A stretch of DNA of 10,059 nucleotides from contig WHUX01000794.1 of assembly GCA_015179025.1 (NCBI GenBank), positions 1 to 10,059 of the forward strand. Direction: 5' to 3'. Below are positions 1 to 8,178 of the stretch, piece after piece. This DNA is from Terfezia claveryi (taxonomy: Eukaryota; Ascomycota; Pezizomycetes; Pezizales; Pezizaceae). Each line of letters starts with the position of its first letter. Position 1 is the stretch's first letter. The position numbers and the translations under genes are program-made. Below the pieces are notes generated by a model. That model ran no database searches, was not told the origin of the DNA, and saw only the letters and a list, made by a program, of their open reading frames with translations.

Positions 1-404
1 ACGGTTCTCTATTCATAGAGTTATGTGCAGTTGAAAATTATTTTCAATGGACACTAGACACTATTAAGTGAATATTGCCGGAAACATAATTAGATACCTT
101 CGGAAATTGTCGGATAGTAAATCGATATTATCGGGGATTGGTAACATATCTGAAATTGAATTTAGTTGTCTCGGATAAGAATTCTTTAATGGGATAAGCG
201 AGCTATAAGCGAAGTACATATAACATGCAGATATAGGAATATTCTCTACGTTCGGGTTAGTAACCTGTAACAACCAGTGCAGATGGCAACTGCGTTAACA
301 AAGGTGTGGATGGCATAACACTTAGAAAGAAATTCCAAGGTGACAGGTAGGCCCGCGTTTTATAAAATATTTTTATCATAAGAATATCTACAAACACCGC
401 GGGA

Positions 405-412
405 TATAAATA
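405..412 (+). promoter_or_regulatory. LTR TATA box
   Basis: TATAAATA follows a short CCGCGGG stretch and is conserved in the other LTR copy (6475-6482, - strand). Its place about 440 bp before the LTR 3' end suits the element's RNA polymerase II promoter at the U3/R boundary. The start of transcription itself cannot be seen. Confidence 0.5.
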
Positions 413-564
413 GTGCAAGTAGTTCCAGTTGAATTCATTCGACCACAAGCGAGTATCCGAAAGCAAGAGCACCTTGAGTATACGAAGCCTACAAAGTTCT
501 AAGTCTTGAGTTAACTTTACGTTCAAGCGACATAGGATTTATTTTGTGTTGTGAAATAAGATCT

Positions 565-848
565 GTCGTAAGGGACTATCGTTGGATTGAACTTTACTGC
601 TATAGAATTGATATTCTGTGTTGCGGAATAGATATCGTTGTGGCAGCAAATTACGGCCGTCCTAATAGTTGCAAGAGCGCTATCAGTTAATAGGGCCCCC
701 GTGACAGTCGTGAGGAACTACTATTGAACTAAACTTTACTGCTATAGGATTGATATTCTGTATTGTGGAATAGATATCGTTGCGGCAGGAAATTACGGCC
801 GTCCTAATAGTTGCAAGAGCGCTATCAGTTAATAGGGCCCCCGTGACA
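565..848 (+). repeat. 142-bp tandem duplication of the LTR 3' end
   Basis: Two head-to-tail copies, 565-706 and 707-848, both begin GTCGT and both end CCCCCGTGACA. The final 60 bp or so of the two units are identical, while their first halves differ at about a dozen sites. The right LTR has only one such unit (6181-6322). The repeat boundary falls exactly on the LTR terminal CA, so the copy has two LTR ends in a row. Confidence 0.9.
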
Positions 849-2697
849 GCAGACTAGAAGCTTGTTTTTGGATGAGAATGGAAAGCCGATTGAAATAGTG
901 CCAGGTATCAGAAAATTTGTTCTAGATGCCATTATATCTATTGATAAGGTGCTAGCAGATATAGAATGAGCTGGAGGAACAATTTCTGGGTTTAATAGCG
1001 AGTTTCTAATGGAACAGTTGAAGGTCGTAGCTTATGTGTGTAGGATGAATGGAAGAATGCCGGAAGAGACGAAGACCCGAAAAATTACTAGTTGGCCCTC
1101 ATGTGTGTATCTTACCGATGTGCGAGCATTCTTGGGACTCTGCGTCTATTATAGAATTTGAATTAAAGATTTCTCGATGATTGCGGAACTGCTTTTTCGT
1201 CTGGGGAAAAAGAATGTAGAATTTGAGTAGACGGGTGAACAACAACAAGCAATGGATAAGTTGAAGAAGGTTTTGCTTAGTGCGCCTGCTCTCAAGCCAA
1301 TTGATTATTACTTAAAAGGAACAATTGTGCTGTCGGTCGATTCATCCTTAGCCGGATGGGGGGCGATTTTATAGTAGGAAGAACTGGAAACCGGAAAAAG
1401 ACATCCAGCTCAATATGAATCAGGAATGTGGACTGCTGCTGAGAAGAAGTATGATTCCGGAAAGTTGGAATGTTGGAGTCTCCTTAAGGCATTGAAAAAG
1501 TTTCACATGTACTTATATGGAGTCAGGTTTTTGGTTGAAATTGATGCAAGAACGCTTGTTCATCAGCTAAACCAACCAGCTTCAGACCTGCCAGGATCCA
1601 TAGTGAATCGATAGTTGGCATGGATCAAGTTATTTGCCTTTGAAATCAAACACGTACCCGGTAGCAGGCACAAAGGACCAGATGCATTGTCCCGAAGAAG
1701 GCGATCAGAAGAAGACTCTGAGGTGTCGGATGAGGAAGAGTTAGAGGACTAGATGGATGCGGAATTAGCAGCGAATGAATTTGAGGAAATTGAAGTTATT
1801 GAGGACGGAGAAGAAGAAACAGAAATGCCGGAGGAAATAAGGAAGATTCGGAAATTTTTGCAGGATCTTGAAAGGCCAGAAACGATGACGGATAAGCAGT
1901 TTGATTCTTTCAGATTGAACGCCTTGAAGTTTTTGATTCAAGGAGGTTTGTTATTTCGAAGGGTACGGTAAAACTTGCCTCCAAGAAGGGTCATGTGGAA
2001 AGAGAATGAGCAGAAAGAGATTTTGTAAGAGCTTCATGAAGAATGTGGGCACAGAGGATGGAAGGGGATGTATGAGAAGGTAGCCTTATGATACTGGTGA
2101 AAAGGATTGTACAGAGACGTTGAGAAGTGGGTTCGAAGCTGTCAGCAATGCCAAAAAAGATCCAGAATAAGGGTCACAGAAGAATTGCATCCTACCCTAG
2201 AAAACTCATTGTGGTTGAAGGTTGGATTGGATGTGATACATATGCTAGCAAACGAAGGAATGATAAGAATTGTGGCAATGAGAGACTACCTATCTGGATG
2301 GGTTGAAGGAAAGGTATTGAAGAAAGTGGATTCGAAGAGTATAGCAGCTTTTGTCCACGAATGGATAGTTAGATTCGGCGTTCCCAGACAAATAATCTAT
2401 AATAATAGACCCAAAAACCAGAAGATAACTAAGCAGCTAATCGACAGATATAGAATTAAAAACATCTGTATCACTTTATACCATCCTCAGTCGAATGGAA
2501 TCGTTGAGAGGGGCCATCAACAAATTGTGGACGGGTTGGCAAAACTGGGATCAAGATGGGTGGCGAATCTACCATTTGTTCTGTAGGCGGATAGAGTTAC
2601 AACTAGGGCTTCAACTGGGTATACGCCGTTTAAACTTGTATTCGGACAAGATTGTATACTCCCAGTAGAACTTTCTACGAAAAGCTGCTATTTTGAG
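849..2697 (+). pseudogene. pol: Ty3/gypsy family A pol fragment: RT end, RNase H, integrase
   Basis: One reading frame runs without a frameshift from the LTR edge to about 2697. It is broken by stops at 967, 1159, 1228, 1372, 1375, 1612, 1750, 1969, 2026, 2089, 2098, 2584 and 2698. Each stop is one transition from a sense codon (Q, R or W), and several have an obvious ancestor, for example a YW-stop where integrases have YWW. Domains in order are: the RT end, starting near a degraded active-site box (FLDEN, 865-879) and including AFLGLCVYYRI; RNase H, with the acidic residues in SVDSS (1336-1350), KLEC and EIDARTL and the GSRHKGPDALSR end motif; then an acidic linker. Integrase follows with an HH-CC finger (ELHEECGHRG, CQQC), a first Asp in GLDVIHM, and Glu in the HPQSNGIVER block. 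The second Asp of the DDE triad is Asn (2401-2403). RT palm, protease and gag are missing. It would have made the enzymes for cDNA synthesis and integration; now it is dead. The family differs from the B element by its RT style. Confidence 0.9.
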
Positions 2698-3186
2698 TAG
2701 GTAAAACCCGAGTTTGAGATCGAGTTTGGAGAAAACCTGTGAAGTACCAACTTGTTCTATTTGGGTAGTCATAAGTGGTAGGGGATACTTGTCTTTTTTG
2801 GTTATAGCATTGAGCCCTCTATAGTCTACGACTATTCTGAGCTTGCTATTTGGCTGTTTAGCGAAGAATATAGGAGCGCCAGCACTGCTTTTGCTCGGTC
2901 TTATCTTGCCGGTTCGGAGTATCTCATCTAGGTATTCTTTGAAAAGCTCCAGTTCATTAGGGGAGAGGGGGTATAGTTTTCCTGACGGGGGACTCTTTCC
3001 TTCTTCTAACTCAATTGTCATGTCTTGTGGACCATGCGTGGGAAGGGCAGATTGCAACTCCTTTCCAAAGATTTTTACAAAATCCCTGTACTGTGTTGGC
3101 AATCGATCAGCAAGTTCATAGATATTTTCAGTCTCTGTTATTTTCATAATCTTGTGAACGTCTACATTAGCGAACTTCTAATAATC
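2690..3186 (-). pseudogene. pol: Reverse transcriptase, N-terminal part, family B (truncated)
   Basis: The frame continues that of the protease. The segment has the classic Ty3/gypsy RT opening: LPTQYRDFVKIF, a THGPQDMTIEL stretch, KLYPLSPNELELFKEYLDE, SAGAPIFFAKQ, then LRIVVDYRGLNAITKKDKYPLP and FSKLDL, where the Asp (2719-2721) is the first catalytic acid. Homology ends about 10 residues later. The fingers and first palm motif are therefore present, but the YxDD active site, thumb and connection are absent. Beyond about 2690 the open frame simply reads antisense through the A integrase. Stops at 3187-3189 and a few codons further downstream separate it from protease. Confidence 0.88.
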
Positions 3187-3924
3187 TCATTCCCCTATTT
3201 CAATTAATCTGACATATTGAGTCTCTGGAGGTACTTCATCAAAGTCAGTGAAATCAGTAACCTCCTCGATTTCCAACGTTCTTTTTAGCTCGAGTCCATA
3301 AGGAGTGGTTACTCGTAACTCATCACAATTGGCTTTAACCCAATCCATCCCCAAAATGAGTGGAAGACCTAGTTCGAGGCACGCAACCTCAGTTACCAGG
3401 TCAAAGGTCTTATTTTTTCCAGATCTTACATCTGGGACCTCTATCTGCAGCTTCTGAACCTGCACTGTGCCAGACCTCTTGAGAATCGAGCCATTGGCGC
3501 TCTCTAATCTCAGTCTTTTCTCCCTCTTAACCCAAGGCAGCATTATCTGTTCAACGAAAGAAGAATCAAAAATCGTAGCTTCTGCACCAGTATCAACCAA
3601 AGCATTAATAGAAATTTCGCGTTTATTTCCTCCGTACATTCAAGATAACTTAACAGAGATAAGAAATTTTAGTCCTTCATGCTTCAATACCTTCGTACCC
3701 AATTTTCCTGCTAAAGAGATATCCTTAATTCCATCCAATGAAATATCCGGCACCGCCACCTTTCGTGGTCTTTTTTTAAGTGCGCCAATGTGAGGAGCCA
3801 CCTCATCATTATCTTTTCTTTTTGTCCCTTTTTTTGCGTTTTTATTTGATAAAGAAAGAGAAGAAATAGCAGAAGAAGGCAAATTGCGAGAGACAGAACT
3901 AATCAAAAAAGGACCAATATCCAT
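3187..3924 (-). pseudogene. Aspartic protease region, family B
   Basis: The retropepsin core sits at 3187-3639. NALVDTGAEATIFDSSFV carries the catalytic DTG (codons 3594-3586), and further on is LGLPLILGMDWVKAN, the usual flap-end and hydrophobic motif of Ty3/gypsy proteases. It would cut the Gag-Pol polyprotein. The stretch 3640-3924 is a lysine-rich linker after the gag zinc knuckle, in the same frame, separated by one TGA at 3640-3642. This frame is shared with the zinc knuckle upstream and RT downstream, so gag NC, protease and RT were one polyprotein. No programmed shift is evident between them. Confidence 0.85.
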
Positions 3925-4062
3925 CGGTTCCCCTTCATATTCCTCCTTCCAACTGCCAACAGAGATACCATTCCTTATAACACAAATAGAAAACCAATCC
4001 TGTGAGACTATCCGACCCGACGTACTAGATAGCCCGAGTGCCTAACAGTCTGAATTTTCTCC

Positions 4063-6131
4063 TTAATCCAACTTATCCTCACTTACAATATGCCAAAACT
4101 GAACCTCAAGTGGCGCTACTACAGCCGCTCCTGCAGACACTGTGGCCACTTTCTTTGCCTTCTCTTTTCCCTTTCCTTTTCCCTTTACTTTTGACTCATT
4201 TGTAACCTTCCAATAAATTAAACAGTCACCCATCATGTGAGTTTTGTCCCCACACTTGATGTACTGTCCATCCTTTTTCCTAGCCTGTCGCATTGCATAT
4301 GTGACTTTGTCTTGACCAGACTCTTTTTCCTTCTTGAAAGAAGTATTGGATTTGGGCTTGGATTTGGCATCGGGCTTGGTTTTGCCTTCTGCTTTGGTTT
4401 AGTAATCCGATCTTTAAGGTTCTCGGATTTTTTCTTGGTAGTCTTAGGGGTATTGGGTACCTCCTTTTTCGCACTAGCAGCCTGTTCTTTTTGACGGAAC
4501 TGGCTCTGTGCATGTGTCTCCCTAACTTTCTCAACTCAACCTGAGACCCGGTATTTGCGATAGCCTGGAAGCACATTTCTGTACTAGCAGGTACCTTATC
4601 TAGAATGTCTTTGTCAATACTGACTCAGACTATATAGGCCTGAGTCTCAGGCTGAATTGCACTAATCAGGTGCTCCCAGAGCTGTTCTCATAGTAGTTCC
4701 GCTACCAACTGATGAACCCTGACACGAGCAATGAAATCTTTCATCAACTCACCTTTCTTCTGGAACTCCTTCTGAAGAGGGACCTTTGCATCCCATTTCT
4801 CATGCTGGTTCTGGTGTGCGTTTATGAATTCACGTTTAAATACATTAAACGTGTCCCATTCAACCCATCCGGAGTTAGCGTCTGGTGTATGCTTGTGTTG
4901 GTTTATATAAGACTAAGTGCTCGTACTTCCTGTAAGTAGATCCGCTACAAACAGGATTTTTTCGCTATAAGTAGAGTATGTTAGTGGCATGCGTTCAAAG
5001 GTGTGGTCTACCTTCATCAGAAATTCCTTCAGCTTGCTTAAAGTTCCATCGAACTTCGGTAGTAGGGGGAGGTTTTGGGGTTCTTTTTTCTCAGAAAGAA
5101 CTCGAGTTTTCTTTTGTAGAGGAGGTGATGGTGGAGGCGGAGGGGGTGGTACCGGACCAGTCCGAGTACCACGTATGATTAAATCTTCCATATCATTATC
5201 AATTGATTGAGTGCATTTCAGTGGATGTTGTTGGCTGAGTAGTTGCTCTTGTAGGTCTTTGAGCTTCCTTTTATGAGTCTGAATCCGATGAGAGAGTTCT
5301 TCTACGGATTCTTTATTAGTCTTACAACTGCGAATTCGATCAACTTGCTCTTCCTTAATCACCTTCTATGTCCATTCATAGAGTTTGACAACATCCCCTT
5401 TGATACCATCAAACTCTACCTTAGCTGCATCGACTATTGCTCTGTGTCCTCCTTGAGCTTCTTGCTTAACTCCTCCCATTGCTTTTCTAATGCCTCACTA
5501 ATAGATACAGTTAAGCGTTTAACTGCATCCTCTTGTCCTTCTGTTTGACCTTTTAGGGCTGCTACCTCCTCTGTGACCTGCTGTCATAACAACTTTAGAT
5601 CTTCATATGTTGCCATTGCTCCTTCTAAAATAACTCTGTAAGCATTTTGAGCTTCTTTTAGGAGGCTTGCTTTAACATTAAGACCTCTTGTAAGGTCAGC
5701 AATGTTGGCTCATTGCCGGTCAAACTCGATAGATCCATCTCGAACAATACAAGCCAATAATTGGTTATATTCTTCTTGGCTTAAACTTGGTTGAAGTGGT
5801 CATGTAGGGCATGGTGGAGGCTGGGTAGGACGTTGTGATGATGTGTTACTGGCTGTTCGATGGGGGGCCTTCGGGAAGGTTGTTCAAATCATTCTAATAA
5901 ACCAGGTGGGAATGTGGTTAACTCATCTGGAGAGTATATAGGGTGTCTTGAGGTTTTCATCCCTCGAGATAGAATATCCTCTATTGGGATATCAATAAGG
6001 TCATCTTCCGTATCTGTATTAGATTGAGGAAGATTGTGTGGTCTTTGTATAATGGCACGGGGTGTTATATCTGGTAATGTAAGGGTTTGGTAGGGCTGGC
6101 GAGACCCTCTTGGTGTCTGTGAACTAGACAT
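4063..6131 (-). pseudogene. gag: Gag polyprotein, family B (three frameshifts)
   Basis: I start it at the ATG at 6131 (MSSSQTPRGS), the first ATG after the LTR. The frame changes at about 5830-5890, 5420-5440 and 4510-4540, and several stops interrupt it. Reading across the shifts gives: a polar N-terminal region; a long coiled-coil-like stretch rich in E, K, Q and L (about 5220-5760); a polyproline run (about 5120-5150); and the capsid-type Retrotrans_gag domain, with LPKFDGTLSKLKEFLMKVDH and, below 4880, WVEWDTFNVFKREF and WDAKVPLQKEF. A Lys/Pro-rich basic stretch (4320-4480) and a CCHC zinc knuckle (4222-4263) close it. The knuckle has C-G-D-K-T-H-M-M-G-D-C in place, but its first Cys is Tyr (TAC at 4261-4263), one G to A change. 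Gag would form the particle and bind RNA. Between 3925 and 4062 the same frame goes on with two CAR-to-TAR type stops. Confidence 0.8.
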
Positions 6132-6180
6132 GTTTTGAGTATATTGCAAAATGAAACGAGAATCACTGACTACAAAGTAA
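6132..6180 (-). other. Leader and primer-binding region, family B
   Basis: This short leader lies between the LTR end and the gag ATG. Directly after the terminal CA the - strand reads TTACTTTGTAGTCAGTG. In LTR elements the primer-binding site lies here. I do not recognise a match to a tRNA 3' end such as initiator Met, so the priming mode is open. Confidence 0.4.
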
Positions 6181-6474
6181 TGTCACGGGGGCCCTATTGA
6201 CTGATAGCACTCTTGCAACTATTAGGACGGCCGTAATTTCCTGCCACAACGATATCTATTCCGCAACATAGAATATTAATCCTATTGCAGTAAAGTTTAG
6301 TCCAACAGTGGTTCCTCACGATGGATCTTATTTCGTAACATAAAATAAATTCTATGTCGCTTAAACGTAAAGTTAACTCAAGACTTAGAACTTTGTACGC
6401 TTCGTGTACTCAAGATGCTCTTGCTTTTGAATACTCACTGGTGGTAGAATAAATTCAACTGGAACTACTTGTAC

Positions 6475-6482
6475 TATTTATA
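6475..6482 (-). promoter_or_regulatory. LTR TATA box
   Basis: TATAAATA on the - strand matches the TATA box at 405-412 in the left LTR. It lies about 1.16 kb inside the LTR and some 345 bp before gag, as expected for the promoter driving gag-pol. Confidence 0.5.
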
Positions 6483-7196
6483 TCCCGTGGTGTTCGTAGA
6501 TATTCTGATGATAAAAATATTTTATAAAACGCGGGCCTACCTATCACCTTGGAATTTCTTTCTAAGTGTTATGCTATCCACACCTTTGTTAATGTAGTTG
6601 CTATCTGCACTCGTTGTTACAGGTTAATAACCCGAATGTAGAGAATATTCCTATGTCTGCATGTTATACGTACTTCGCTAATAGCTCGCTTATCCCATTA
6701 AAGAATTCTTATCCGAGACAACTAAATTCAATTTCAGATACGTTACCAATCCCGATACTATCGAATTACCATCCGACAATATCCAAGGCATCTAATTATG
6801 TTTCTGGCAATATTCACTTAATAGTGTCTAGTGTCCATTGAAAATAATTTTCAACTGCACATAACTTCTATAAATAGACAACCGTGGGTCCAAGTAGATT
6901 ACAATTGGAAAGGTATCAACGCATAGAAGATTATAGAATCTTATTTTATCTCGATACCCAAATTATTCACGGAGTTATTACCAATAATAAGTAAACCTCC
7001 TCGTGGACTATATGACTATATTAAAAGTCTTATATCTCCATGAGTTTAACTCCAATCACAAAAAGGGATTGCAGAAATGGAATCAAGACAAGTGTAAACC
7101 TAGATAGAACCTTGAAACATTAAATTCGAAGAACTTTATGTTTTGGCCCTACCTTTAGCCTCTGTCCTGGGCGCACTCTCTTATAGTGTCACTGGA

Positions 7197-7217
7197 CGCA
7201 CTTTGGTCTAAAGTGTG
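7197..7217. other. Hairpin in the outer LTR
   Basis: CGCACTTT and AAAGTGTG pair around the loop GGTCT: an 8-bp stem with one G-U pair. A wider, imperfect inverted pair surrounds it (GGGCGCACT at 7169 and AGTGTGCCC ending at 7220). It could be a transcript structure or chance. Confidence 0.35.
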
Positions 7218-7268
7218 CCCTCATGGCTTCATTTTTTTATTTATTTTTACCGAATTATTTTACTGCAG

Positions 7269-7317
7269 TTCAGGGTAATAATTCAATATTCAGGGTAATG
7301 CCAAGACTTCAGGGTAA
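7269..7317. repeat. Three TTCAGGGTAA direct repeats in the LTR
   Basis: Identical 10-mers sit at 7269-7278, 7289-7298 and 7308-7317, at spacings of 20 and 19 bp in an AT-rich stretch of the outer LTR. Regular spacing of short repeats in U3 is typical of transcription factor or enhancer arrays, but no factor can be named. Confidence 0.5.
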
Positions 7318-7623
7318 CAGCCAATATATAGCTAGCATATATATAAGCATATTGTCAGCATATTAATCTGGGTATAACTATTGAGCCGTTAATTGGATTC
7401 TTATGAAACTTGAACCGTAGCTCCCTCAAGGGTCTATGGACGTTCCATAAGTGTTTAACCATCTAGGATGATTATAAACTACTCCGAGGTTCATACCCGT
7501 TTCATATACTTAACTCTTATAGATAAGTATTAGAAACGTTTGCACCATACTGATAAGAGTGTACCTAGAGTTTAGATTCTAGGGTCGTTCTATAAGGGCT
7601 CAAGTACCTTTAGTAGGGCTGGA

Positions 7624-7638
7624 TGTCACCCCGTGACA
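7624..7638. repeat. Palindrome at the LTR outer end
   Basis: TGTCAC-CCC-GTGACA has perfect 6-bp arms around a 3-bp centre. Its outer half is the presumed LTR start on the - strand, and it echoes the LTR inner terminus GTGACA. It may serve integrase end recognition. Confidence 0.55.
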
Positions 7639-8058
7639 CATCACCAAAAATATTATTTGCATCCTGTGTGTCCAGACGACTGGGAAGCATAGGACGCATG
7701 GGAGACAAACTCAAGATCAGGATGCCAAACGCTCAGCGCGCGAGCGTCCGGACGCACTCGGACGGTGCTCGCGTGCCTGGAACGCAACACATGTGCTTTG
7801 CAGATGCTCTCTCCTCTTGGACGCAACATGGAATGGGCTGCTCTTCCCCAACGCTATAGGTTCTACCACTGGCATTGCTAATGGATAGCCCACAATCGCT
7901 CTCTTCTATAATGCACACCCGTTCACCACTTGCATGTACGACAGCCAGGTACGTAGCCACTATTGCAGCCATTGAATATGCACATAGCAGAAATATCCAT
8001 TGTATTCGCTAATAATTATATTCACAGAAGTAATAGATATATATATAGAGCATGCAAT
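7639..8058. other. Non-coding stretch with a GC-richer patch
   Basis: No credible gene is seen here; open frames are short and lack any recognisable motif. The part at about 7670-7860 is clearly richer in G+C than its surroundings. It repeats GGACGCA (7692, 7750, 7819; also in the LTR at 7194) and contains a perfect 12-bp palindrome GCGTCCGGACGC (7744-7755). It may be unique DNA, or sequence less affected by the AT-directed mutation seen in the retroelements. Confidence 0.4.
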
Positions 8059-8178
8059 CGCTGCTCCAATCGCTCTAACACTCGCTCTAATACTCGCTCT
8101 AATACTCGCTCTAATACTCGCTCCAATACTCGCTCTAATACTCGCTCCAATACTCGCTCTAATACTCACTGTAATGTG
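8059..8178. repeat. 12-bp minisatellite, unit CGCTCTAATACT
   Basis: Eight units without gaps lie at 8071-8166, six or so of them with only T/C changes at one position. A degenerate unit flanks each side (8059-8070, 8167-8178). Because 12 is a multiple of three, several frames stay open through the array and encode simple tetrapeptide repeats. These frames are artefacts of the repeat. Confidence 0.95.

Larger units (their letters stand above)
1..848 (+). repeat. LTR, 3' part, Ty3/gypsy family B (cut by window edge)
   Basis: This block is the reverse complement of 6181-6885, with differences scattered along it that are mostly transitions, so it is an LTR of the same family as the one at 6181-7638. 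It ends at 848 with CCCCCGTGACA, the same 3' terminus. The LTR's first part lies left of the window. Compared with the right copy it is longer by one 142-bp unit, because its end is duplicated. Downstream of 848 there is no leader or gag. Sequence enters an RT frame of another family directly, so this looks like a 3' LTR or solo LTR inserted into that element rather than the 5' LTR of what follows. LTR identity is well supported; its position as 3' or solo is inference. Confidence 0.85.
2690..7638 (-). mobile_element. 5' half of a Ty3/gypsy retrotransposon, family B
   Basis: Read on the - strand this is LTR (7638-6181), leader, gag (from 6131), protease and the first part of RT, the usual Ty3/gypsy order. 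It stops abruptly within RT around 2690, just after the FSKLDL block. There is no RNase H, no integrase, no 3' LTR and no target duplication for this copy. Its lost end abuts the C-terminal part of a + strand integrase from another family. Frameshifts and stops make it non-autonomous. The exact break is uncertain by about 10 bp because both frames can be read across it. Confidence 0.85.
6181..7638 (-). repeat. 5' LTR of family B, probably complete (1458 bp)
   Basis: The inner boundary at 6181 is fixed by the shared end with 1-848 and by the gag leader next to it. The outer boundary at 7638 is inferred. There the - strand starts TGTCACGGGG, the exact inverse of the LTR end (CCCCGTGACA), giving a TG...CA LTR with 10-bp inverted termini. 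Positions 6181-6885 are directly comparable with the left copy; 6886-7638 would be the outer U3 region, absent from the left copy because the window starts there. No coding potential is evident in it. The LTR carries one copy of the 142-bp end unit, against two at the left. Confidence 0.75.

Noticed and set aside
2843..3793. Plus-strand open frames opposite protease and RT
   Set aside because: They are shadows: the opposite strand carries clear protease and RT motifs in one frame.
4280..4576. Minus-strand frame of 98 codons as a separate basic protein
   Set aside because: The adjacent frame joins without a break to the zinc knuckle through the Lys/Pro-rich stretch, so this frame is a shadow below the frameshift near 4510-4540.
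4237..5548. Plus-strand open frames opposite gag
   Set aside because: The gag capsid, basic and zinc-knuckle motifs are on the - strand. The + frames are low-complexity complements.
849..6131. One intact element simply inverted in its middle
   Set aside because: A single inversion would leave the left LTR in the opposite orientation, and the two pol parts look like different families.
1..6885. ACGGT at 1-5 and ACCGT at 6881-6885 as a target-site duplication
   Set aside because: They are inverted, not direct, and fall inside the LTR homology; the LTR continues past them.
7733..7972. Minus-strand 79-codon frame in the GC-rich patch
   Set aside because: No motif and no codon signal; a long frame is expected by chance in GC-richer DNA.
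8059..8178. CRISPR array
   Set aside because: Units of 12 bp follow each other with no spacers, and the context is eukaryotic.
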